Shown here: positions 26,420-33,959 of the stretch, piece after piece
Layout of the letters: each line of letters begins with the position of its first letter
Numbering within the stretch: position 1 is the stretch's first letter
Origin: DASSUW01 sp963844405
GTDB taxonomy: Bacteria > Actinomycetota > Thermoleophilia > Solirubrobacterales > Solirubrobacteraceae
Length of the DNA stretch: 64,000 nucleotides
Assembly (NCBI GenBank): GCA_963844405.1
Contig: CAWJNZ010000007.1
Coordinates: forward strand, 868,001 to 932,000
Reading direction: 5' to 3'
Program-made: the position numbers and the translations under genes
Notes under the pieces: generated by a model
The model's database searches: none
What the model was told of the DNA's origin: nothing
What the model saw: only the letters and a program-made list of their open reading frames with translations

Positions 26420-27602
26420 GCGCCTTCCACGCCACGGCGGGAAGGCTGTCGTAGGCCTTGACGCCGACGCGGCGAAGGCACCAGGGATCGGTGCCGGCGC
26501 CGTTGCGCCCGACCACGCTCGTGAACGCCAGCGCCGCTCCGCCGCGCCGCGCCGCCTCGCGGACGCGGAGATCGTGGCGCCCGTGCGGGTAGGCGAACGT
26601 CGCCGGAGCGGCGGGCGCCGCCTCGGCCAGGTCGCGCAGGGCGCCGCCGACCTCCGCCTCGAGCGCGCCGTCGTCGAGACGCGGAAGGTCGGCGTGGGTG
26701 CGGCTGTGGGCGCCGATCTCCCCGCCCGCCGCCCGCAGCGCGTGGAGCTCCGGCCAGCCGGCGAGCGGCTCGCCCGCCGCCCAGTGGGCCGCGCCGCCGA
26801 CCGCGTGCGTCGGGACGAACAGCGCGGGCCGGAAGCGCCCGTGCGCCGTCAGCGCCGCCGCGGCGTCGGCGAACCCGTCGTCGGCGGTCACCAGCACCGC
26901 CCGCCTCGGCAGGGGACCGCCGTTCGCGTGGAAGGCGATCGCCTCCGTGAGCGAGAGCGGCCGGAAGCCGAGCCGGCGGAGCAGCCGCAGCTGCGACGCG
27001 AACTGCTCGGGCGGGAGGTCGAGGCGCTCCTGTCCGGGCTTCATCTCGCCGGCCAGCCGGTGGTAGAGCAGCGCCGTGTAGCCGCTGGTCAGCCGCGCCC
27101 ACTCGTGCGCCGCGCACGCGGCGCGGACGCCGCGCCAGAACGCGGCGTCGGCGAGCGCCCGGAGCGCGCGCCCGCGGCCGGCGGGCGCGCGCGGGGCACG
27201 CATCAGCGCCCGGCGGGCGGCGCGCCGGGCCGCGCTCGCGTGGTGGAACGCGCCGAGCTGCAGCTCCGGCAGCAGCGACGGATCGGCCCGCAGGACGGCG
27301 ACCGACGAGCGGCCGCGCCGCTCGCTCCAGTCGATCAGCGCCCGCGCGTCGAGCTGCCGCGGAGCGCCCCAGCTCATCGCGACGCCTCGCCGGCGCAGGC
27401 GCACGGCGATCGCCTCCGCGCGCGCGTCGCCGCCGGGAAGGCCCGCTGCCGCGTCGGCGATCTCGGCCTCCGGTCCGGTGACCTCGACGACCGGCGGGTC
27501 GAACGGACCCACGAGCGGCCGGTGGCCGCCGAGCAGCACCGGCTCGCCGGGCGGGAGCGCCCCGGGCACGGCGACGGCGTGCACGACGATCCCCCGGCTC
27601 AC
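26277..27602 (-). CDS. Polysaccharide deacetylase (NodB) domain protein
   Basis: 441 aa. An N-terminal region of about 170 residues has no recognised family. The NodB fold starts at YTALLYHRL (residues 175-183). Metal and catalytic residues are TADDG (239-243, where TFDDG is usual) and HSRTH (H299, H303). A later YPHGRHD motif matches the family. It probably removes N-acetyl groups from the exopolysaccharide or peptidoglycan. There is no clear signal peptide, so it may act inside the cell on lipid-linked sugars. It converges with the GT2 gene (143-nt overlap). Confidence 0.82.
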   Translation of the reverse strand: MSRGIVVHAVAVPGALPPGEPVLLGGHRPLVGPFDPPVVEVTGPEAEIADAAAGLPGGDARAEAIAVRLRRRGVAMSWGAPRQLDARALIDWSERRGRSSVAVLRADPSLLPELQLGAFHHASAARRAARRALMRAPRAPAGRGRALRALADAAFWRGVRAACAAHEWARLTSGYTALLYHRLAGEMKPGQERLDLPPEQFASQLRLLRRLGFRPLSLTEAIAFHANGGPLPRRAVLVTADDGFADAAAALTAHGRFRPALFVPTHAVGGAAHWAAGEPLAGWPELHALRAAGGEIGAHSRTHADLPRLDDGALEAEVGGALRDLAEAAPAAPATFAYPHGRHDLRVREAARRGGAALAFTSVVGRNGAGTDPWCLRRVGVKAYDSLPAVAWKALTGELLPVRWERRLLRRAPRGARPSSPPAAPAGPGRPHAEPKRPPPA

Positions 27603-27646
27603 GCGCGAACCGTAGCCTGTCGCGCCGTGCGCGAGCAGGAGCAGCG

Positions 27647-29098
27647 GTGACCGTCGAGCGAACCGATCTGCGGTTCATGCTCCCGCGCTCGCCGCGCACG
27701 GTCGCGCTGCTCGGCGACCTGCGAGCCGCGGCCGCGGATTTCGCCACCGTCGGGCTCGAGGTCGTGCACGGCGATGCGCCCGCCGACCTCGTCCTCGCGC
27801 CGGCCGCGCACGCCCGCGAGGCGATCGCGCGCGGCGCCGCGGCGGTCGTGCTCGAGGGCGGGGGCGGAGCGCGTGCGCTCGACCGCGCCGGGCTTGCGCC
27901 CCGCCGGCTGCTGCCGGTCCCGGACGCCGGGCGGCCGGCGTTCGTCATGCCGCTCGACCAGCGGGGGCCGCTGCGCTACGCCGTGCGGCATTTCGGCGGC
28001 CGCGCGACGCGCGGGAAGGCGATCCGCAACCGGCTCGCCCCGGCGCTGCTGTCCCGCGGCCTCACGCCGCCCGGCCGTGCGCCGCTGGCCGTCGCTTCCC
28101 GCCCGGCCGGGCCGCCGTTCCTCGTGGCGGCGGCGCGGGATGCGGGCGTCCCGCTGGGCGAGGAGTTCTTCTGGACGACGGGGTCCAGCGACGTGCTCTC
28201 GCGCGGCGCGCTGTTCGTCTTCCGGCGCGGCGACCCGGTCCCGGAGTGGGTGATCAAGTTCGGCCGCGTCGCGGGTGCCGCGGCGGCGTTCGATCGCGAC
28301 GCGGCCGGCCTGGAGATCGCCGCCCGGGCCGGAGGCGTGGCGGCGGCGCACGCGCCGCGGCTGCTCGCGCGGCTCGACGCCGGCGGGCTGCCGGCGACCG
28401 TCGAGACCGCCGCCGAGGGCGAGCGGCTGCTGGCGTACCTGGAGTCGCCTGCGACCGCTCGCGCGAAGCGCGTGGCCGTCGACCGGATCGCCGCCTGGAT
28501 CGTGGAGCTCGGTCGCCAGACCGCCGGCCCGCCGCCGGCGATCGCGGACGAGCTCGAGCGCCTGCGGCGCGAGGTGATTCCCGCATGGCGCGCCGAGGGT
28601 GCCACCGACGAGCTGCTCGCCGGGTTCGAGCGCGCCCCGGCCGTGCTCCAGCACAACGACCTCGGCACGTGGAACGTGCTGGTCTTCGGCAGCGGCTTCA
28701 CCGCCGTCGACTGGGAGAGCGCCCGGGCCGCGGGCCTGCCGCTGTGGGACCTCGTCTACTTCCTCTCGTACGCGATCGTGGCGCTCGACCGCGTCCCGCG
28801 CGAGTCGCACGAGCAGCACCTCGTCGACGTGTACCTCGGGCGCGCGCCGTCGTCGGCGCTGCTGTTCGCGTGGGTCCGCCGCGCCGTCGCCGACCTCGGG
28901 CTCGAGGCGGACGCGGTCGGGCGGCTCGTCACCACGGGCTGGCTGCACCACGGCCTCAGCCACGTCGCCCGCGACAGCGCCGTCCGCGCCGCCGGCGGAG
29001 CGCCGGCCGAGGAGCCGACGGCGCTGCCGCGGCGGCTGGCCCGCCGCTGGCTGCACGAGCCGGGTCTGGGTCCGGGCTGGCGCCGCTGGCGCGGCTGA
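27647..29098 (+). CDS. APH-fold phosphotransferase family protein in polysaccharide locus
   Basis: 483 aa. The C-terminal half has the aminoglycoside-phosphotransferase/choline-kinase fold: a lysine in WVIKFGRVAG (K204), the catalytic loop LQHNDLGTWNVL (H336, D338, N343) and the metal-binding VDWES (D355). The N-terminal 180 residues are of unknown type. The context indicates a sugar or lipid kinase in glycan assembly rather than a resistance enzyme. The start is GTG 27647, 44 bp from the divergent deacetylase start. Confidence 0.78.
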   Translation: MTVERTDLRFMLPRSPRTVALLGDLRAAAADFATVGLEVVHGDAPADLVLAPAAHAREAIARGAAAVVLEGGGGARALDRAGLAPRRLLPVPDAGRPAFVMPLDQRGPLRYAVRHFGGRATRGKAIRNRLAPALLSRGLTPPGRAPLAVASRPAGPPFLVAAARDAGVPLGEEFFWTTGSSDVLSRGALFVFRRGDPVPEWVIKFGRVAGAAAAFDRDAAGLEIAARAGGVAAAHAPRLLARLDAGGLPATVETAAEGERLLAYLESPATARAKRVAVDRIAAWIVELGRQTAGPPPAIADELERLRREVIPAWRAEGATDELLAGFERAPAVLQHNDLGTWNVLVFGSGFTAVDWESARAAGLPLWDLVYFLSYAIVALDRVPRESHEQHLVDVYLGRAPSSALLFAWVRRAVADLGLEADAVGRLVTTGWLHHGLSHVARDSAVRAAGGAPAEEPTALPRRLARRWLHEPGLGPGWRRWRG

Positions 29099-29119
29099 CG
29101 AGGTCTACGCTCCGCCGCG

Positions 29120-29905
29120 GTGATCGACCTCCACACCCACGTCCTGCCGGGCCTGGACGACGGCGCGCCGGACGCCGCCGCGGCGGTCGCGCTCGCGTCG
29201 GCGGCCGCCGCGGAGGGCGTCACGGTCCTCGCCGCCACGCCGCACCTGCGCGCCGATCACCCCGACGTCAGGCCGTCGGAGCTCGCAGGCCGCGTCGCGG
29301 CGCTGCGCGAGGAGCTCGCGCGCGAGGACGTGGCGGTGGACATCGTCGAGGGCGGCGAGGTCGACCTGCACTGGGCCGCTGATGCCGACGACGAGGATCT
29401 GCGGCTCGCGTCCTACGGCCAGCGCGGCCATGACGTGCTCGTGGAGACGCCGTACGGGGAGCTTCCGCCCGCGTTCGACGATCTGCTGTTCCGGGTGCAG
29501 GCGCGCGGCTTCCGCGCCCTCTTGGCGCATCCGGAGCGCAGCCCGACCTTCCAGCGCGACCCGCGCCGCCTCTCCGCGCTCGTCGAGCGGGGCGCGCTCG
29601 TGCAGGTCACGGCCGCCGCGCTCGCCGACGGCAGCCGCCGCTCCCGCTCGCACCGGCTCGCCACCGCCCTCGTCCGGGAAGGGCTCGCCCACGTGATCGC
29701 CTCCGACGCCCACGGCGTCGGCGGGATCCGCCCCGCCGGCCTCACCGCCGGCGTCCGCGCCGCCGAACGGCTCGCCCCCGGCCGCGGCCGCTGGATGGTC
29801 ACCGACGCCCCGGCCGCCATCCTCGCCGGCGACCCGCTCCCGCCGGCCCCGCCGCCGCGGCCGCCCAAGGGCCTCGCGCGCCTCCTCCGGCCGCGGTTAC
29901 ACTGA
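29120..29905 (+). CDS. CpsB/YwqE-type PHP tyrosine-protein phosphatase
   Basis: 261 aa, PHP fold. The metal-binding motifs are all visible: DLHTHVLPGLDDG (H5, H7), ATPH (H42), VETPYGELP (E109), LAHPER (H137) and ASDAHG (D196, H198). This family dephosphorylates BY-kinases of capsule/EPS loci, so it is the natural partner of the Wzz/BY-kinase at 13.5 kb. A Pro-rich C-terminal tail is present. It is the last gene of the locus, directly upstream of tRNA-Val. Confidence 0.92.
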   Translation: MIDLHTHVLPGLDDGAPDAAAAVALASAAAAEGVTVLAATPHLRADHPDVRPSELAGRVAALREELAREDVAVDIVEGGEVDLHWAADADDEDLRLASYGQRGHDVLVETPYGELPPAFDDLLFRVQARGFRALLAHPERSPTFQRDPRRLSALVERGALVQVTAAALADGSRRSRSHRLATALVREGLAHVIASDAHGVGGIRPAGLTAGVRAAERLAPGRGRWMVTDAPAAILAGDPLPPAPPPRPPKGLARLLRPRLH

Positions 29906-29913
29906 TCGACCCG

Positions 29914-29985
29914 GGGCGCGTAGCTCAGTGGGAGAGCGCTCGCTTCACACGCGAGAGGTCGCAGGTTCGAAACCCGCCGCGCCCA
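29914..29985 (+). tRNA. tRNA-Val (CAC anticodon)
   Basis: 72-nt cloverleaf. Acceptor stem GGGCGCG/CGCGCCC, D-arm GCTC..GAGC, anticodon stem CTCGC/GCGAG with loop TTCACAC (anticodon CAC), T-loop TTCGAAA. The T-stem GCAGG/CCCGC has one A-C mismatch. No CCA is encoded. Confidence 0.93.
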
Positions 29986-29991
29986 TCCTCC

Positions 29992-30017
29992 GAAAGCCCC
30001 GCATCTGCGGGGCTTTC
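29992..30017 (+). terminator. Terminator hairpin after tRNA-Val
   Basis: A perfect 12-bp stem GAAAGCCCCGCA/TGCGGGGCTTTC with a 2-nt gap at the centre, starting 7 nt after the tRNA. It resembles tRNA transcription terminators. A 16-bp perfect palindrome (CGTTCCCGCGGGAACG, 30031-30046) follows; its role is unknown. Confidence 0.75.
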
Positions 30018-30144
30018 GTCGTGACATGGGCGTTCCCGCGGGAACGTCATTGGGCGGTTCGTTGGCCCGTTCAGGCATCCAGCCGTCGGCGGCGCCGCCG
30101 AGCGGGGCGAAGCGGCGCCGACCGTAGGCGCGGACACGGGCCGG

Positions 30145-31554
30145 TCAGAGCAATACCACGCCGGTGCGCTGCGGATCGAACCCAAGCGGCCAGGTGGTAC
30201 CAGTGTCAGCTATAGCGCCATCAAGACTTGCGTCGTCGAGCGTGGCAAGGCTGAAGTCGGCGCCTCGGATATCTGCGCCGTCGAGCACGGCTGGTTCGAT
30301 TCGGCCGCCCTGGACGTTGACCCCTCGCATGAACGTCGGATCGACTGCGTAGCGCCGAATCGTCTGAATCGTCTCGCGCCGGAAGAATTCCTGTTGGCGT
30401 TCGGGATCGTCGTCCTCGGCGTCCTCGTATTCCTGCAGTTCGGGATCCCGCCACTCGATGCTCAAGTCAACGCCGCCGAGATACGCAGAAAGGAATGTCA
30501 CCCCCCTCAGGTTGGCGCCAGTCAGATCGCAACCGGCGAGCTTCGTCCAGCCGAAGTCAGCTCCCTCGGCCACGATGTTCGATGCGCGTGCTCCGATGAG
30601 AAAGGCGCCCGGCAGGCTCGTGCCCAGCAAGGTCGCCCGACTCAGCGAAGCGCCGTTCAGGTTTGCGAGCGTGAGGTCCGAGCCCGAAAGAACGGCCAAG
30701 TCCAACCGGGCCGCTTGCAGCAGTGCTGCTTGGAGATTGGCATTCTTGACTGCGATGCCACGTAGATCGACTCGCTCTAGCGCCGGTCCTGGCGGTGCCC
30801 ACGTGAACGTCAGACTCTCGCCGCTCAGTTCAAGCAGCTCACTGACGTTGCGCCTCGGGTGAAGCCGTCCAAGGACAGTCATGGCCGAGTTGATGTCGGC
30901 ACCAATCGGTTCGCGACGCAGCCGCTCGTCCTCGCCGGGAACCGAACCGGCGCCGGACGGTGGGTCACCGCCGTTCGTTACAGCGTGGCCCCTGACGTAC
31001 GCAGCAAGGATGTCTACGATCGCCGCACGGTCGCTCGCCGAATCGCGCGCGATCCGCTCGAGCGAGTAGACCGCTCCTATTCGAACGTCCTGCATATCGC
31101 TACCCAGTTGCTCCACTGCACGCGTGAATCGATCTGTCAGTTGCGCCTCTTGAGTCACATGAAGCTCTCGGGCCTGCTGTCTTTCAGTGGCCCTCTGCGC
31201 GTCCTGATTGGGGTGAACCTGGCTGTGACCAATCCTGACTTGCCGCCAAGAGAACAAGGCCGTAATGACGAGGAGCATGCCGCCGATGCCTTGAAGCACG
31301 GTCGCGCGCGCGTCGTTCTTCGCATCCAGCAATTGCTTTGGGGTTAGGCGTTCCGGCGCGCCGGGCGAGTCGCGGCCGACGAAGTAGTCCGGGACGAAGA
31401 GCACTGCGAGGATTACGACGCTCAGCGCAACGACTACGGCGACTGCGATGAGGCGTGGGCGCATGCCGCGATCGGTGTTGAGACGCTGGCTCGTGGCACG
31501 AGCCTCCTCCCGATTGGAAAGGCTCGCATCGTGGGCGGCGGCATCCTGACTCAT
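30145..31554 (-). CDS. Membrane-anchored pentapeptide-repeat protein
   Basis: 469 aa. Two membrane helices (about residues 34-54 and 86-102) precede a helical segment (FTRAVEQLGSDMQDVRIGAVYSLERIARDS) common to this protein group. The C-terminal half consists of pentapeptide repeats of the A(D/N)LXX type (VDLRGIAVKNANLQAALLQAARLDLA, ADFGWTKLAGCDLTGANLRG). A right-handed beta-helix is expected; function is unknown. The SD GGAAGGACG precedes ATG 31554. Codon use is less GC-extreme than in neighbours, suggesting transfer into the site next to tRNA-Val. Confidence 0.85.
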   Translation of the reverse strand: MSQDAAAHDASLSNREEARATSQRLNTDRGMRPRLIAVAVVVALSVVILAVLFVPDYFVGRDSPGAPERLTPKQLLDAKNDARATVLQGIGGMLLVITALFSWRQVRIGHSQVHPNQDAQRATERQQARELHVTQEAQLTDRFTRAVEQLGSDMQDVRIGAVYSLERIARDSASDRAAIVDILAAYVRGHAVTNGGDPPSGAGSVPGEDERLRREPIGADINSAMTVLGRLHPRRNVSELLELSGESLTFTWAPPGPALERVDLRGIAVKNANLQAALLQAARLDLAVLSGSDLTLANLNGASLSRATLLGTSLPGAFLIGARASNIVAEGADFGWTKLAGCDLTGANLRGVTFLSAYLGGVDLSIEWRDPELQEYEDAEDDDPERQQEFFRRETIQTIRRYAVDPTFMRGVNVQGGRIEPAVLDGADIRGADFSLATLDDASLDGAIADTGTTWPLGFDPQRTGVVLL

Positions 31555-31720
31555 CTGGACGTCCTTCCTGCTTGATGCGATGGCCGCGAAGATGATGGCG
31601 CGACGACTCGACGCTTGCACGGGGGAACGGGCCCCCCTCATGACCTCGTACTGGTCCGCGCCGGTGATGAGCCGTTTCCGTTGCGGGCCTTTCTCGTTCT
31701 CGTCCAGGGAGACTCCGCAG

Positions 31721-32697
31721 GTGGGATCGGTCGAGGCTCCGCGGCGAACCCAAGGACTGGCCTGGGACTGGTCGCCGGCGGTGCTCGGCGCGGCGTACGC
31801 GCTGCCGGCGGCGGTCGTCGTGTTGGGCGATCTGCCGCTGGGGCTCGCGCTGGCGGTCGGCGTGCTTCCTGCCGCCATCGCCGGTCTCGCCGCGAGACGC
31901 CGAGCCCGCGTCGCCGTCGTGGCGCTCGGCGCCCTGACCGGCGTCCCGATGTTCATCGGCGCCGTCCTGGCCGACGTGCCGGTGCTCGCGGTCGCGGCGA
32001 TCGCCGTGCTCGGCGTCGCCGCCGCGCGGCGTCGCGATCGCGTCTCGGCCAGATCGCTCTGACCCTGTCGCTGCCGATGGTCGGCGTCGGCCTGAGCTAC
32101 ACCGATGTCGGGCAGGGCGCCGCGGTTGCCGGGCTCATCGTGGCGGGGTCGGTGTTCGCCTGCCTCGTCTCGATGCTGTGGGCCGAACGCGAACCTGAAG
32201 CTCGACAGGCCTCCATGCCCACGCCGGTCCCGCCGACGCTCGAGTACGGCATCCGCCTCGGTGCCGCCGGGGCGACCGCCGCGACGATCGGCTTCCTGCT
32301 CGACCTCGAGCACGTCGGGTGGGCATGCGCGGCGGCGCTGATGGTGATGCGACCCGCTGCCGACATGCAGCGACTGAGAAGCGCGGGCAGGATCCTCGCG
32401 GTCGCGGTCGGCGCTCTGCTCGCGATCGGACTGGTTCGACTCAGCCCGCCCGCGGCCGGCTACAGCCTCGCCGTGATCGCCGCCGTCGCCGCTGCCGCGG
32501 CCACGCACCGCAGCCGCTGGTACGTGACGCCCGCCTTCACGACCTTCCTGGTCTTCCTCCTGCTGCTCTACTCCGAGCCGGAGGAGGCGGGATCGCGGTT
32601 CACCGAACGCGTCGGAGAGACGCTGCTGGGCGTCGGGCTCGCCTACGCCTTCGGCCTGGCGCTGCCGCGGCTCATCCGGGCTACTCGAGCTCGGTGA
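31721..32697 (+). pseudogene. FUSC-like (aromatic acid exporter family) membrane protein, frameshifted
   Basis: Two consecutive frames encode the halves of one membrane protein. The first (from GTG 31721, GGGAG upstream) has helices such as LGAAYALPAAVVVLGDLPLGLALAVG and ends by a stop at 32060-32062. The second, in the next frame from about 32040, continues IALTLSLPMVGVGLSYTD, VGWACAAALMVMRPAADMQRLRSAGR and PAFTTFLVFLLLL, typical of FUSC/YccS-type C-terminal halves. A single-base indel near 32025-32050 splits the gene. Real mutation and sequence error cannot be told apart. It converges with the ZIP gene. Confidence 0.7.
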
Positions 32698-33412
32698 TGG
32701 CGAACGCGAGGCCGAAGCCGGCGGTCGCCGCGAGGCCGACGTACCGCCCGCCGTGCTCGAACGCCTCGGGCATCATCGTGTCGGCCAGCATGGTGAGGAT
32801 CGCGCCGCCCGCGAACGCCAGGACGAAGGCGATCGTGCGAGGGCTCGCACCGTCCAGCAGTGCGTAGCCGAAGACGGAGGCGATCCCGGCGACGGCGGTC
32901 ACCAGCACCCACAGTCCGATGATGCGACCCGCCGACCAGCCGGCGATGCGGAGCCCGACCGTGGCCGCGATCGACTCGGGCACGTTCGAGACGAAGACGG
33001 CGGCCAGCATCGCCGCGCTGACCCCGTCGCCGGTGAGCAGCGTGAGGCCGAGGACGATCGATTCCGGAATGCCGTCCAGGACGATGCCGAGGACGATCGC
33101 GAGCGCCGTGCCGGTCGCCTGTCCCCCGTGCGAGCGCTTGCGATCCGCGCCGCCCATCCGGTCGATCACGAGGTCGCCGCCGAAGAACGCGAGGCTGCCG
33201 CACGCAAGCCCGAGTGCCACGCCGCCGCTGCCGGGCGCGGTCTCGAACGCCTCCTGCACGAGCTCGTAGGCGACGGCGCTGATCAGCACACCCGAGCCGA
33301 AGGCCATGATCAGGCCGAGCCACAGCGACGCGATCCGCACGCGTAGCGCCACGAGGCCACCGACGACCAGTGAGGAACTGGCCGCCGCACCCCAGAACAG
33401 GGCTTCGCCCAC
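32681..33412 (-). CDS. ZIP-family metal transporter
   Basis: 243 aa with eight membrane helices. The hallmark helix-4/5 motifs are ALAIVLGIVLDGIPESIVLGL (H replaced by D in HxxPE, giving DGIPE) and VFVSNVPESIAATVGLR (NVPE). Such proteins import Zn2+, Fe2+ or Mn2+. The GTG at 33412 gives a start right before the first helix; upstream frame is non-homologous. It overlaps the FUSC-like gene end by 17 nt. Confidence 0.85.
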   Translation of the reverse strand: MGEALFWGAAASSSLVVGGLVALRVRIASLWLGLIMAFGSGVLISAVAYELVQEAFETAPGSGGVALGLACGSLAFFGGDLVIDRMGGADRKRSHGGQATGTALAIVLGIVLDGIPESIVLGLTLLTGDGVSAAMLAAVFVSNVPESIAATVGLRIAGWSAGRIIGLWVLVTAVAGIASVFGYALLDGASPRTIAFVLAFAGGAILTMLADTMMPEAFEHGGRYVGLAATAGFGLAFAITELE

Positions 33413-33542
33413 TAGGCGGCGCCGGGCCGTGCGACGGGAGCCATCTGGATCATCGTCGCAGGCGAGGAGATCACCCGATGCGGGTGATGCCCGCTCACCC
33501 GCATCGTGGCCACGATGACGCTGCCGACGAAAGGGGTTGTCG

Positions 33543-33959
33543 ATGTCAATGCAAACGCCGCCGCGCCAGCAACCGCCGCAGGTGTCCGGATGGGCCATGG
33601 GCGGGATCGCGTTCGCCGCGACGATGCTCGTCCTGATCGGGGTCTTCCAGACGCTCGCCGGACTGGTCGCGATCTTCAACGACGAGTTCTACGTGGTGGC
33701 CCAGAACTACACGTTCGATCTCGACGTCAGCGCGTGGGGCTGGATCCACCTGCTCGTCGGCCTCGCCGTCCTGGCCACCGGCCTCGGTCTCTTCGGACGG
33801 CGGCCGTGGGCCGGGGTGGCCGCGATCGTGCTCTGCATGCTGAGCGCGCTGATCAACTTCTTCTTCATCCCGTACTACCCGATCTGGTCGCTGCTCGTGA
33901 TCGGGCTCGACGTCTGGGTGATCTGGGCCCTCACGCGCCCGGGGGCGATCGAGACCTGA
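33543..33959 (+). CDS. Small four-helix membrane protein (DUF7144-like)
   Basis: 138 aa with four hydrophobic helices. Features are SGWAMGGIAFAATMLVLIGVFQTLAGLVAIFNDEFYVV, then WGWIHLLVGLAVLATGLGLF and FFFIPYYPIWSLLVIGLDVWVIWAL. It resembles the DUF7144 membrane family of actinobacteria; function is unknown. ATG 33543 has AAAGGGG 6 nt upstream, better placed than the TTG at 33537. A small cytosolic-protein gene begins 16 nt later. Confidence 0.82.
   Translation: MSMQTPPRQQPPQVSGWAMGGIAFAATMLVLIGVFQTLAGLVAIFNDEFYVVAQNYTFDLDVSAWGWIHLLVGLAVLATGLGLFGRRPWAGVAAIVLCMLSALINFFFIPYYPIWSLLVIGLDVWVIWALTRPGAIET

Noticed and set aside
27647..29098. Aminoglycoside resistance phosphotransferase
   Set aside because: Only the general APH fold motifs match; the long N-terminal region and glycan-locus context argue for a sugar or lipid kinase.
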